From Pardosa pseudoannulata (Eukaryota > Arthropoda > Arachnida > Araneae > Lycosidae), in assembly GCA_032207245.1 (NCBI GenBank), contig CM063506.1, positions 20,428,175-20,492,174 on the forward strand: a stretch of DNA of 64,000 nucleotides, read 5' to 3'. Positions within the stretch are counted from its first letter, which is position 1; each line of letters opens with the position of its first letter. Of this stretch, positions 34,800 to 46,129 are shown piece by piece. The position numbers and the translations under genes are program-made. The notes below the pieces were generated by a model that did not search any database, was not told the origin of the DNA, and was given only the letters and a program-made list of their open reading frames with translations.

Positions 34800-35360
34800 A
34801 TATACATACATGTAATGAGGCGGACTTCTCGATGGGTGGTTGCAGTCATGGTCATCCCTTTGAGCTAATGATACCCTTTCAGCTAAAGACCTTTATTAAG
34901 ATAACGCTGAAGGACGGGTTCCCACTTCATCATAGGGACAGGACAAACTGAAGGGTCAGCTAGCATGAAGTTCTATGTACGAGACACGTAACACCTGGGC
35001 CAACATCTGTGGGAAAATATCTCTAGAAAAATCTGTCTCCGACAGCGTGAATCTCCTTTTTATTTGGAAATTTCCTAAATTGTCCGCTAGGGCCATGTAG
35101 GTTTATAATTGGACAGGCCCCTTATCTGAGGGCGTAACCTGTAGCCCTAGTGGTCAATTTAGGTCAGGGGTTAAAAAGGGGAATGCAAAATGACGCGGGA
35201 ATTTTTAGCCCTTGATTTAAGTTTTGAAAGCCCCTGAGAATTTTCCTTGCAAATAAATCTCGTAATGGTTATAGTTTGAAACATTTTTTAAAAGGAGGAT
35301 ATTGCAATCTTTATTCTGTATAGATTTTAAAAAATATTGTAACGGATAGTTTTCTTTCGA
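34800..35360. other. Moderately GC-rich unidentified sequence
   Basis: From about 34820 to 35180 the base composition is nearer 45 % GC than the surroundings and no long frame is open, suggesting an old repeat. No termini were found. Confidence 0.3.
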
Positions 35361-35361
35361 T

Positions 35362-35450
35362 ACAAGCCGCAGTAACCTAATAGGTAAAGGCGTCGATCTC
35401 ATAACGGGAGGATTTTAGGATCGAGGGTCAAACCAGCCAAAGATCCATGG
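35362..35450 (+). repeat. tRNA-like SINE head fragment (tRNA-Met-like)
   Basis: The stretch CTAATAGGTAAAGGCGTCG followed by ATCTCATAACGGGAGG resembles the D arm and CAT anticodon arm of elongator tRNA-Met. A decayed B box (GGATCGAGGGTC) follows. It abuts the truncated end of the BEL element at about 35455, which may be its insertion point. Confidence 0.4.
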
Positions 35451-35454
35451 TGTT

Positions 35455-37560
35455 CTCTTCTTCATTTAAAACAACTTTGAATTTCGGTCAATACTCCCTT
35501 TTCCTTTTTAGCCAACGTGGCCCTTCCCACCATCTGGATTTGATCAATGTACTAACAGAACATCCTCAAGATAGCATATCTGCCGCATTCAAGTGCCCTA
35601 TAACATGGCTCCATGTTCCATTTGAAGTCAAAGATTTAATTTCTTTTATTCTATTTTTGAGAAACACACTCCAATTTTCATCTTTTCAATAATTAACAAT
35701 GCAGTTGAAGAATCAGTCTAATAGAAAACTGGAATTTCAACTAAATCCAACGCTCTTAACACAATAGCTGAAAGGCGTGCTCTAATACAGCAAGCTAATA
35801 ATTTCAATCTTGGAATCGTTGTTTTTCGAAGGGGAGATACTCGACTCTTTGTAGAAACAAAGGACACTGAAATAGTATACCCTTCATGGATACGAAGATA
35901 TATCACAGTACTAAAGGCACTTCTGCTTGCATCACAGAAAACATGCAAACTTAGTCCTTGAATTTTGTCAATATTTAAGCATCTAGGAATTTTCACATCT
36001 GGCAAACAATCTACATCACGTAACCACGAAGCAAATTCCTTTTGATATCATCAGGCAGAACTGTGTCCCATCCTTTTTTCAAATTCCAATTTTTCTGAAT
36101 GAGCAATTTAGGAATCAATGTAGCGGGGCATAAAAAATCCAAGAGGATCAAAACTCTCGTGAATTATGCTCAAAACGATTCTTCTTTTCAAGTCTGTGAA
36201 TGAACACTTCAGCAATGCTGTTGCATCACAGTCCTAAAACTGAAAAGGGGTCAGATGAATCAGGATCAATGTTCAATGAGGTATGCTCCCACCCTCTTAA
36301 GTCAAAGCAGGCAGTTGCAATATGTGTTTGGATTCTTCCATGAATATTTATTGTCTGGAACTGAAATTGCACAACTGTCAACGTAAAATGACTTTTTTAA
36401 TCTGAAAATAGTCTCTGGTATATTTACCAGATTCTTATCTAGATGATAATTTTTCAGCTCCTAATATAAAGGGACTACAATTTAAACCAAATAATAAACG
36501 CTTGTGTCTAAAGGTTTTGACACTTTTCTTTTCTAAGTTATCCCACCAAAGGAATCTTAGGAACTGATCCGGCTTGAATATCGATATCTGAAGAAATGCT
36601 TTTTTTTATGTCGGATACAATGTCTATTTTTTCTTTTAGAAATCCCAACAAGATTTGGGAAATCTCTTCTAAAAGATTTAGACCCTTTTCTAAGCTATCG
36701 TTTAATGACAATAAATTTTTACCTCGACAACTAGCATGAACACTTTCGACGAACTTTCACTGTTGAAGAGTCTTTCAACACATCTCTGTGCAGCAAATAA
36801 TGACTTTTCCTTTCAATTTCATAAAAGGAACCTGTTCAATAACTCCATCTTTGATCCTTTGATGAAGCACAGCTTCATAATCCTCAAACTGAATTTTCTG
36901 AAGCAATTTTTTTATGTATGATTTCAAATGTTCTAGATAGATGTCTTCATTAGAATTTAGAAGGATTTGGTCAGAAATCCATGGTAAATGAATTTCATAT
37001 CTTCCCACATCGTTGGCAGTAACCGTTTTCTTAAAATAATCTAAAACAGAAGTTTCCATTTCTTTTCTTGACTAGAACTTCAAAGGGGTTTCGAATTCCT
37101 GATGTGTCTAGTCTCCACAGATTATCTTATTAAACGTTTTATTTTCCCGCTTACGATGTTAAAATAATGGTCAGCAACGATGAGTAAAGAAATATCCTTG
37201 TTCCCCAAAATATCGTAATTAACATCATTCAAATTAATTCCTTCAGTTTTTAGTTCGTTATTCACATCAATAGGAGCAAATTCCTGAGGAGCACTGGAGA
37301 CTTTATCAATTTCTAACGCTTCTATTATTGACTCATTCTTATCCAGAATATCCCTTATTTTTATCTGCCCTCGGGCACATATTATTCGAGTTGGGGCTTT
37401 TGACCCAAAATTATGAATAAAAAGTTCCTCTTCACCCACTTTATTCAAAGACAACTTGTCTTGATAGGTCTTTTCTAAAAAATGACCTTTGACTACCTTC
37501 ATAAGGATCATAAAGGCATCGAATTACTCTGCTTGATAAATTTCCAACCTATTTAGCAGC
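35455..37560 (-). pseudogene. BEL/Pao pol: protease, RT and RNase H (copy 2), broken
   Basis: Minus-strand pol of a second BEL/Pao family. The A17-type protease is at 37511-37122 (PTRIICARGQIKIRD, IEALEIDKVSSAP, LLIVADHYFNIVSGKIKRL). The pre-RT block is at 37059-36775 (GRYEIHLPW, YEAVLHQRIKDGVIEQVP). The RT at about 36770-36300 is frameshifted: LSLNDSLEKG, KAFLQISI, LLFGLNCSPF and a YVDS where active RTs have YVDD. The peptidase/RNase H part at 36005-35718 reads HVFCDASRSAF and STKSRVSPL…IPRLKLLA. The end at 35700-35457 reads SHVIGHLNAADMLS. Integrase and the 3' LTR are missing. The lost catalytic Asp and many stops make it inactive. Confidence 0.88.
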
Positions 37561-38639
37561 ATCAGTTTGCTATAAAATCTGGTTTCGTTCATTGTTTACA
37601 GGATTAGAAACAGTACGATAACGTTTATTTTGTTCAATATTAACATGTTTTGTTACCGTATTATCAATTTTTGCAGATTTCAAAGTCCCCATTTTCTTAT
37701 TTTTCCTTTAAAAACAAAGCGAAGCATTATGTAATCCTCGGCAAAATGAGCAAGATAAAGAATCCCTCTGAACACAATCGTGTAAATGATGCTGGGGTTT
37801 CAGGCATAAAAAACATAACCAATGATGCTTGCAAAATTCCCATCTATCGTTCACATTTAAAGAATCACAAATTTCACTTCCATGCATTTTAGAACAGAAC
37901 AAGCATAAACCATTTGTAAATGTAATTAATTCTGTTGCAGAGGCGATATTCGGTCTAGCAGGTGCTCCTCAGTCAGTCGTGTTTATATTTCGCTTATACT
38001 TATCAGTAATCAAATTCCTTCCAGATGGTCTGGCATCCCTTTGTGGTTTTATTTCTTATGATTTTATTTCTGATTTACGTATTTGAAATGCTCTTTTACG
38101 AGATTCAACTTCTTTTAGAAAAAAATTTATGAGAGATTGAACATCCCATTTTTATCACTATCTTGAATACGTGTAAATTCTAAAGTTAATTCACCAGGAA
38201 ACAATTTTAATAATATTGGACAAAGTAAAGAGCTATAGGTATTTTCTGCGACACCTAACGCTTCTAAGCTACGAATTTGAGTTTCACATTTATCATACGA
38301 ATTGCGCAATCCATGGATATCCGTTATATTCCTAATAGGAGATAAATTTAATAAATTGTTCAAATGCGCATGAATTAATATATCTTGATTTCAAAAGCAT
38401 TGTTTCAAAAGTACAATTGCAGCTGCGTAATTCTTTGCTGTTAAACTAAATCCTTTTATAGCATTGGCTGTTACTTCACCTAGTAACGACTTTAAATAAC
38501 TGAACTTATCCATATCACTTAATGATGAATTAATATAAATGGCATTTTCGTACTGGTTCATAAAATCTAAATATTTATCAGGATCACCGTAATATTTCGA
38601 AATCATAAGTTTAGGTAATTTAGATGTTTTTATATCTGA

Positions 38640-39694
38640 AGGAATACGAACACTAAAGTATAAATAATTAATTAAAGCCTTTCATAGATTTTAAATTTCT
38701 TTTCATCAAATTTAAAATACTTAAGAATTAAATTAAATTTTTATATTTAAAATACTTAATAGTGATTAAAAAATGTAAATTTAATTTCAGAAACTGTATA
38801 CATTTTTTATTTAATATTAATATTAAAAGATAATAAAATTGTATCACTTTGAATGTAAATATAAAATAATTGGTATTTTACACACATAAAAAGTAAACAT
38901 CTAGGAATGTTAAAAAATTTTAAAACCATAATGGTGGTTTTAATACGTAATTTTGATGTTTTAATCCAAGAATGATTTTTAATACATTTCAAACTTCAAT
39001 ATTAAAATAACTTTCAGGTACTTTTTGTTTTAACCAGATCAAAATAACTTCCAATAAAATTAAGTATAAATACCTCCTCTAATTTTTATTTTAATATTAC
39101 ATCCATCTCTATTTATAAAAAGCGATGCTACTACAAATGTGTGTGTACATGATATATGTATATTTATTTGACTTGTCTGGGTCTACAAACAGAAGAGCTG
39201 TGATTAGCACGAATAAAATATTAATACATGTTAAGTAAAACTGGATAAATATATAAATGATTTTACATACCTTTGGGTTTTAATTCCCCGTATTTCTGCT
39301 CTCATAAAATCCAGGTTTTTTTCCCCCATGAACAAAAACATTGACATTCTGTCAATTTTCGGGAGGTTGTCCGACTGTCCTTTGGTAATCCCAGGTAGAA
39401 AAGACATTTATAACAAATTGTGATAATTAAGCAATCGAGATCGATGAAATAAACCTTCAGGATTAAATAAAAATAAATTTTGATAGCTAGAAAATTTCAA
39501 GAACTTGCAAAAACAAAATCGGAAAATAGTGCGAGCTTACAAGCAGTAAGAAAATATTGGATATCATGAACTATGACGTCACAACCAATCACGGAGCGTT
39601 TTGTATGTCACGTGATTTTCGCTAAACTTTAAAATTAATTTTTAAAATGATGGACCCAGTTTTTTACATTTTCGGAGTCTACAAGTCTGGAATT
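38640..39694. other. AT-rich sequence interrupting BEL copy 2 gag
   Basis: No BEL coding similarity is visible here. Composition and the adjacent microsatellite suggest inserted or decayed DNA. A short ATTTTCTT-rich part and a GTGACGTCATAG-type motif near 39571 are the only structured pieces. Confidence 0.35.

Positions 39695-39787
<93 letters not shown>
39695..39787. repeat. CA then TA microsatellite, about 90 bp
   Basis: About 9 CA units running into about 35 TA units. Confidence 0.97.
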
Positions 39788-39792
<5 letters not shown>

Positions 39793-40375
39793 CTAAGTTG
39801 TTCGAATCTCCCTCATGTGCAAATTCCTCATTGTTTAATATGTTTCTTGAGTTTTGTTTGATAAAGAATTACCTTATCATCATGTTCCGAACGTTTATTA
39901 ATTTCCGTTTTCATTTATTCGGAATTCAGACTTTTTTCCATATCAGAATTTAACTCTTTAGCAGTAGAATCTTTAATTAATAACAGTTCTAAATCACTTT
40001 CTAATGTCTCTAACTTTGAATCTTTATGATTAAAGCAGTTTCGATTTTGACAAACAACTTAGTTAATTGTGTTATATAGGTCGAAAGCTTATTTTTAAGC
40101 TTTAGAAATTCATCCATGTCTAATTCAACTCAATGTTCAATCGAAAACAAATAATAATTCAAATTTATTAATTATAATAAAATTCAAATAATAAAGTTAA
40201 AATTACTTACCCCACACCTCTTTCGATTTAAGTTCAAAATTTGAGAACAATTCCAATTGAAGGATAAACTATATCAAATATAAATCTTTCGAATCAAATC
40301 AAAATTAACTTTTCATACAATCAAACTGAAACTGTTTTTTAACTCTTCAAATCAATATTTCAATTTCAATTATAA

Positions 40376-40395
40376 GATTCCCAGGTGAGGCACCA
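40376..40395 (-). promoter_or_regulatory. BEL copy 2 primer-binding site
   Basis: On the minus strand, TGGTGCCTCACCTGGGAATC starts 4 bases after the LTR. It is complementary to a tRNA 3' end finishing ...GGTGAGGCACCA; the GATTCCC part is a T-arm/T-loop sequence. A TGG start complementary to CCA and a few bases of spacer are normal for BEL/Pao. Which tRNA cannot be named safely; the pattern is Gly-like. Confidence 0.8.
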
Positions 40396-40399
40396 CAAA

Positions 40400-40662
40400 T
40401 GTTTTCTAAATGAATAGTCTTTGGGAGAGCTTTTGTAGAGTTTATTCACATACTGACGTACACACACACACATATATATTTAGAAGTCTTAAACCCGAAG
40501 GTGGGGTTCGATTCTAAAGGAAGTGGCTTTTACTCTTCAAAAATAATGTATTCGACATCGTCGGAGACAACTCCCGCTCCGTTTTGTTTTCAACTCGATT
40601 TCAATTTACGTTGCCAATCGTGGAAAACATAACGCAGCCAAATCAATCTCGAGTTCGCGACA
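40400..40662 (-). mobile_element. BEL/Pao LTR, inner copy (5' LTR of copy 2)
   Basis: 263 bp, minus orientation, TGTCGCGAACTC…AGAAAACA. It is followed by the primer-binding site, so it acts as 5' LTR of copy 2. It is also preceded by a purine-rich tract at 40663-40676, so it equally fits a 3' LTR of the short unit above it. Similar along its whole length to the LTR at 41087-41350. Confidence 0.9.
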
Positions 40663-40676
40663 TTCTTCCACCTTTT
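40663..40676 (-). promoter_or_regulatory. Polypurine tract before the inner LTR
   Basis: On the minus strand AAAAGGTGGAAGAA directly precedes the TGTCGCG start of the inner LTR. Its position and composition fit the plus-strand primer site that precedes a 3' LTR. Confidence 0.65.
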
Positions 40677-41086
40677 GATTTTACAAATAAAAATCAAAAT
40701 AATTTGGCAATTATCAAACAATTTTAAATCTCAAAATATTACTAGAGCAACAATAGAGCAATTTCTCGCAACGTCACGAACTACTATAATGCCCTTCCCA
40801 ATAATTTTCATGTTGACAACAGCCAATAGATAAACAATAAACTGCCCTTCCGTTTGAAACTAAAGCCAGAATTGTCATAAGTTTAAGATGTGCCCCACTG
40901 CGTGAAATTGCCTTATAAATCAAATTAATTAGTTATTTAAAGAAACAGTAAATTAAACTTGAACACTAAATACTAAAAGAATTAAAATAAATACAAACAA
41001 TATAAAACAATACTCAAATAAACACAAATATATCTAATGCTAAATGAATTACGAATCAAAACTTAAATGAGTTCAAGTAAGGGATT
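40677..41086. other. Short spacer between the two BEL LTRs
   Basis: About 410 bp of AT-rich sequence without coding similarity. No primer-binding site follows the outer LTR at 41087. It may be the remnant of an internally deleted element. Confidence 0.5.
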
Positions 41087-41350
41087 TGTTCTATTCTCTA
41101 AATGAATAGTCTTTGGGAGAGATTTTGGTTTATTCATATACTGACGTACACACACATATACATTTAGAAGTCTTAAACCTGAAAGTGGAGTCCATTTCGA
41201 TTGTAAAGGAAGTGGCTTTTATTCTTTAAAAATAATGTATTCGACATCGTCGGCGATAACCTCCGCTCCATTTTGTTTTCAACTTAATTTCAATTTACGT
41301 TGCCAGTCGGAGAAAACTAAAAACAGCCGAATCATCTTGAGCTCGCGACA
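41087..41350 (-). mobile_element. BEL/Pao LTR, outer copy
   Basis: 264 bp, TGTCGCGAGCTC…AATAGAACA on the minus strand. Same family as the inner LTR, with scattered substitutions and small indels, so the two are not recent identical partners. No matching target duplication was found for the pair. Confidence 0.88.
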
Positions 41351-41832
41351 GGAATGATTTCATTGCACATCTATAGCGTACATTTTTAAATTGTCTAATT
41401 ACTTCGAATTAATGCCTTGTCATCGTAATCTTTTATGCTGAATAAGTCAGGATAATTCCAATTTTCAATATCTTCTTATTTTCTCTTAAATAAATCTTTA
41501 ATTTTTTTAGGAAATTGTTCTATAATAGAATAAAGAATATATGAACATTCATAGTTAACGTTTTCAGTAATTGGGCAAAATGCAAAAATTTAGGAAAAGA
41601 TGAGGGGTTAGGGGCGCAGATACCTTTCCGTGTATCATGGAATCATTATGCACGCATTATTAACAATATTATCTTTCAAACATAAAGAGCTGATAAGTAA
41701 ATACATTTGAGAATTTTAAGCATTTCAGCTAGGACCGACAGTTGGGTCATGTAAACAAGGCAAATACTTGGAACCGAGGCTCGTGTTCAATTTTTTTATA
41801 CTTTGTAATACTAGACTCAAGACTCGAGTTGG
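41351..41832. other. Intergenic, nothing recognised
   Basis: AT-rich sequence between BEL and the next LTR-like island. Confidence 0.5.
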
Positions 41833-42245
41833 TGTTACATGGGCCCCCTTTTTTTTTTTCGGCAGTCGAAGATGGACACCCCGAGAGAGGGTGGGCAAGC
41901 CCTGTTCCAGGGAGGTTCAACAGGAGGGGGCGATGGATGCGACCCCCGCCCGTGCCAGCTGCGGAGAAGGACATTTTTCCGTGGAGGCGAAAGCTTAACT
42001 GAGGGGGGGGGATTCCACCCTGGCCCTAGCGAAGAGGAGTGGAAGAGAGATGCCCGCTCGGATCGACGGAGAAGGGACATTCTGGTGAAAGGAGCTGAGA
42101 CCGAGAGAGGTGTTTTCCGCTCGGCACCATTTGTTTTTTTTTTTCTCGGTCTTATTTGAGCCCTGTTTTGAGTATGATTTTGGAGTGTACATATGTCTCA
42201 ACAGAATTTGTAAATAAATGTTTAATCCAGAGTTTTGTCGCTACA
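41833..42245 (+). mobile_element. Probable Gypsy-type solo LTR, GC-rich
   Basis: 413 bp with tips TGTTAC…GCTACA. The first 300 bp are strikingly GC-rich, followed by an AATAAA at about 42213 and a short tail, which is an LTR layout. Open frames on both strands are by-products of composition. Flanking 5-mers GTTGG and GTTAA match only at the first three bases, so the target duplication is doubtful. Confidence 0.6.
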
Positions 42246-44324
42246 GTTAATTGTCGGCTGTATAGGCTTAAATCGAACCCAAGATACCTGCTCCAGTAAC
42301 CATAGGCGAGCTGGTATAGAAACGAGGCGTGCAGACATCTGAAAGTGCCGCCGGAGACGCGCGAGGCGTTATATACTTATTTTAATTTTAATTTTGTTTT
42401 GCATAGTTTATACTTTTAAAATTAGTTCAGTATTAGCAAAATTAGTTTTAGTACTTATAAAAATAAGTTGGTAATATTATGCAAGTTATTACCATAACAT
42501 TAGATTTTGAGAGAGTGAGAGTTTGGAATAGCTTCACTCTTTGATTCTCGGTTCTTTTATTATTATAGTATAATTACTTATTATTATTATTATTATTATT
42601 ATTTTATCGAAAAAGTACAATCTAGTCCAGTGTAAAGCTAAAGGAAGATGCGAAAGCTAGAAAAAGGGTGCTAAACTTGGTGATAACTTTGGAGAACTCA
42701 GTATGCCAAATAAGCCTTTATTTAAGCAATTTGTTTGGCCCAATTTTCATTATACTAGGCTTTTAAATAGAATTTGTTTTTGTTTATTCATATCTTAAAG
42801 CAAAAATCTTTTCAAAATAATTCGTAAACAATATTATTTTCATATTATTGGTTGCTAAAGTTATAAATTAGCTAACCCTTTTTCCTCGTGGTAAAACGCA
42901 ACAATAAAATTCATTTACTATCATCTATTATTGAACGACAGCATCAATATTCATTATATTGTCATATTACGTGACAAGATAATCAGAAGAAGTGTTAGAT
43001 TAATTTCGCCACCGAATTCTAGATGGTGCTATTCAGCGATTGTATAAAAACCAAAATATATGTGTGATAGACTAGCTGATAGGATTTGGCGTTGGATTTT
43101 AAATGTGTGTAATTCTATTCATATTCCTGTATTCTATTCTTATTCATCTATGAAACGTGTTTAAAGCCTAACATAATTTATAATTCTTTATTCATTGCTC
43201 CGTTTATTCTCCATTTATCGTGACTTGCTGTATAATAAAAAGAAAGTGTGTTCAACAGCCGTTTTCTGTTTTCATCGCTAATTCAATTTCTACAGATTCT
43301 TCATGCAAATCCCAAGAATAAACAAAAGGTAAGCAGTTACCTGATTTGATTCTTCATTACTATTGAACATTTACATTTATTATTTAACTTCAAGATAATT
43401 CTTTAAACCCAAAGTTCTAGATTTGTGATTATTCAAATTCGAAATTCATTAACTATTCAATCCAAGAAGTTTTATATCAACAGTGACCGTCTGGTGGTAT
43501 AAAAAGTTCCGTCGAAAACTTGGTGACTCTATGACAAAATTTTGCAGATTTGTGTAAAAAAAACATACAAATACACGGATATGTAATAGATATAATAGGT
43601 AAAGCATGTAATTTACATGTTAATATTAATAAAAGAAAAAAAACGTGTTATAATTTAGTTTGTATTCTATAAAAATTCAATCCAAAATGAGATCTAATAT
43701 TAAGAAAAAGGCATTCAACGTGGCAAATAACTGCAGATTTTACCTGTCTCTTCGCAACCCTGGATTCAACTTGATAAACGTTTTAAAGAAGCTATTTCCC
43801 TTTAAACATTACTTATTATAAATTTTTAAATAAGATAATTATTACAAAAAAACTTTATTGGATTTCTCCAACTTACTATTATGTTTTATGCCGTAGTGAT
43901 ATTTTGGTTTAAAAGAGGGAATTCATTCTTTCATTTAAATTTCTATACTTGTATTATGCTATGTTGGGGGAAAGGTTAAAAAATAAATTAAAAGCAATCA
44001 CATAACTCAGCACACGCGAAGGTAAGAACAAGGTCTGTTGAGAAACTAGACAACTAATAAAATAGACAATTAATAAAATGGACACAATGAAGCAGAGAAA
44101 ACTTACTGTTAACGACAATTTATTTCAAAATTTCACTTAAAACTGAAGCATCATTATAAATCTATTTATGGTATTTTATGAATCTGACCATGTCTGCTTA
44201 AAATTAGTTCTTGACTATATACGGGAATGTTATAGTCTTAGGCTCAGTGACCACAAAAATGGTGCAAACATCCTCTGCTGCTGTTGATTCCTTTTCTCAT
44301 CTTTCCTTTGTCGTGATCTCCTGC
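42246..44324. other. Intergenic, nothing recognised apart from an ATT microsatellite
   Basis: AT-rich sequence with a short GC-rich piece at 42290-42370 and an ATT array at about 42578-42605. No gene is supported. Confidence 0.5.
42578..42605. repeat. ATT trinucleotide microsatellite
   Basis: About nine ATT units. Confidence 0.9.
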
Positions 44325-44610
44325 TTATTGCAGCATACTTTATCATATGAGGAACTAGTCAAATAGATTCTTACTGAAATCTTATAAAATCTTTTCAGCA
44401 TCACTTGAAGTCAAATGCATTTCTAAGAACTTTTGAAACTGCTCGAAAAAATTTGGAGTAGCTTGCTGACGAATATTGGCAACATCTTTGACAAACAAGT
44501 GGATTTTATTCTCTTCCACTTTATTGTAATCACATAAGAAATCTGAATTTAAGCGTGTTTTTCCTTTGAGGACAAGTCGTTAGTGATCATCAGGAATTCT
44601 TAACTGCTAC
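44325..44610 (-). pseudogene. UBL4A/GET5-like pseudogene
   Basis: Minus-strand reading from about 44605: IPDDH, a stop, RLVLKGKTRLNSDFLCDYNK and then NKIHLFVKD. This is the second half of a ubiquitin-like domain (family QQRLLFKGKxLxDxxxLSDYxI…KLxLVVK). It continues without an intron into FFEQFQKFLEMHLTSSDAEK, the C-terminal Tugs domain of UBL4A that binds BAG6, and breaks down after …ILxDFSKNLFD. UBL4A acts in the cytosol in delivery of tail-anchored proteins to the ER. Several stops occur, and the first half of the UBL is missing or unreadable. The lack of an intron between domains suggests a processed copy, but no poly(A) tail or duplication was found. The parent gene is not in the window. 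Confidence 0.7.
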
Positions 44611-44639
44611 TTACAATTTGTTTGACTTTGTTTATTCGA

Positions 44640-45780
44640 TGCTGTAGGAGGTATCTGGATGTTACAACTTGGATGTTCATACCTTTTACACTACTTAACC
44701 TTTCCGGCACCTTCAATTAATCATAATTTTTTTTCTAAAAATTCAATAATTATTTCCGATTTATTTAAGATAAAATACTGTATCAGTTATCACACATACA
44801 AAACTTTCTATACAATTGCAAATAAACATTTAACAGATCGTGATTTGTACAGAAAATAAATCTTCATTGGCAATTTGGTGATTTATCATACAGTCAAAAA
44901 TTTTTAAGAGTTTTGATTTCTAAGATAGATCTTTTGGATGAACTACTATGTAGAATTTTAGAATCACTCAATCTCTCTAAATTGAGTCTATCAACTTTTT
45001 TAAAACTAATTCCCTGATTGTTTGTATTTTTTCAAGGTATCTTAGTTACTGAATATTTTCATGTTCAAATGCACTTTATTTTGTAAACTTATTTATCTAC
45101 CAAAGGGATGATAGATTAACAAAGCGTTTCAGTAAGTTATTAACTTAACTTAAAGTTATGCAATTTTGGACACATATGAATTGAAGCATCATTAAATTCA
45201 TTACAATAAATATTTTTTAAATCAAATACTATTATTTATTTCAATCTTTTCAAATTTTTAAAATGCCTCTTACGAATTCATTTATATTTTTTTTATAGAT
45301 TTTTACAAAGTATTTTTCCAAACACTTCTCTTATACATTGAAATAAATGTGTTTCCATTTTAAGCTTTAACATAATTTAGTATTTTAAAACTCAATTTAA
45401 ATTTAAAACGGTCAAAATTTTTTGTGGAAATTTAACGAAAAAAAAAATGATAAAATAACTATTCTCAATCGCTTGAAAACATATTGCTAAATATGTTAAA
45501 AATATGTTTCTAAACAATTATGAGGCAAAACTAGGAGAGAGAAATTAAATTAAAACGCAAAAAGTATTTTTAAAATTAACAAAAAATTGAATTTATAGAA
45601 AAAAAAATTATTGGAGTTTAAAAATGTATTTTAGTGTAACTGATTTTATAATACTTCAAATTATATGTGCATAAATTTTTTCAGCTTTTAATAATTTACA
45701 TAAGCGCTTTATAACTTATGTCCATCGTCCTCTTAAAAATATTTACTTGCCCCTTTAAGAGTGCTTTTGCGCTGTCTCTT
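44640..45780. other. Intergenic, nothing recognised
   Basis: Very AT-rich sequence without supported feature, up to the SLC6 promoter region. Confidence 0.5.
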
Positions 45781-45933
45781 ACACCTTGTGGCAGGCCAGT
45801 ATTCCTGTGGTGGTTTCATTTTTCTCTACAAGATGGCGCTAGTACCGATGATCATTTATTTTGAGCGTCTTCATCAATCTGATCATTGGACTTCATTCGA
45901 AGCTGTGAGAGCGGAGCTTATGAAAGAACGAAC
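45750..45933 (+). promoter_or_regulatory. Probable 5' UTR/promoter of the SLC6 gene
   Basis: Sequence before the first coding exon is less AT-rich than its surroundings. It contains CAAGATGGCGCTAG at 45829-45842, which matches the YY1-type AAGATGGCG element that often sits at or just after transcription starts. The start site itself cannot be seen. If transcription starts upstream of 45833, the ATG in this element opens the upstream ORF listed next. Confidence 0.5.
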
Positions 45934-45937
45934 ATGA
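45833..45937 (+). CDS. Upstream ORF (34 codons) overlapping the SLC6 start codon
   Basis: ATG at 45833 opens a frame of 34 codons ([13 protein letters not shown]… MKERT) that ends in TGA at 45935-45937. The SLC6 start ATG is 45934-45936, so stop and start share bases as ATGA. Two further in-frame ATGs lie inside, the last at 45920, only five codons from the stop. This geometry should make initiation at the SLC6 ATG depend on leaky scanning or on termination and reinitiation. The ORF exists in the sequence; its translation is inference, and it depends on the transcription start lying upstream of 45833. No known peptide is recognised. Confidence 0.45.
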   Translation: MALVPMIIYFERLHQSDHWTSFEAVRAELMKERT

Positions 45938-46129
45938 CAACCGAAAACGCCGTATCAATGAATCGGGTACCCACGACTCCCCCGGGGTCACCCTCCAAAG
46001 ATTCACCCAAGTTCAGAGAAAGAGAAAAGTGGGGGAATAAAATAGAATTTGTTTTATCATGTATGGGTTTCTGTATTGGTTTAGGCAACGTCTGGAGGTT
46101 CCCTTACCTGTGCTACAAGAATGGTGGAG
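45934..46129 (+). CDS. SLC6 neurotransmitter/amino-acid transporter, first coding exon
   Basis: 65 codons plus one base of a sodium- and chloride-dependent transporter. After a Ser/Pro-rich cytoplasmic N-terminus (residues 1-28), the REKW at 30-33 is the conserved RxxW gate motif. Transmembrane helix 1 spans about residues 36-60 with [10 protein letters not shown], the unwound TM1 segment that binds sodium, chloride and substrate in this family. The exon ends NGG|G at a perfect GTAAGT donor (46130), phase 1. The block [11 protein letters not shown]…YLCYKNGGG is closest, by eye, to glycine-transporter-type members (SLC6A5/A9 group), but other invertebrate SLC6 amino-acid transporters cannot be excluded. 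The start ATG 45934 is chosen because upstream in-frame sequence has no other ATG. No downstream exon was recognised in the remaining 17.9 kb, so intron 1 is long. Confidence 0.88.

Larger units (their letters stand above)
37561..40117 (-). pseudogene. BEL/Pao gag (copy 2), broken
   Basis: The start is ATG at 40117-40115 (MDEFLKLKNKL…), about 260 bases after the primer-binding site, a normal leader length. The N-terminal part is helical and lysine-rich. A frame break and AT-rich or microsatellite DNA interrupt it from about 39.8 to 38.65 kb. The DUF1759-like capsid part follows at 38606-38127 (YYGDPDKYLDFMNQYENAI, DKFSYLKSLLGEVTANAI, then GLRNSYDKCETQIRSLEALG). The zinc-knuckle part at 37902-37708 has several Cys/His groups (FCKHHWLCFLCLKPQHHLHDC, CSFCRGLHNASLC). 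Frame changes separate all parts. Confidence 0.85.

Noticed and set aside
41742..42201. Overlapping open frames in all directions
   Set aside because: They are explained by the GC-rich LTR-like island, where stop codons are rare.
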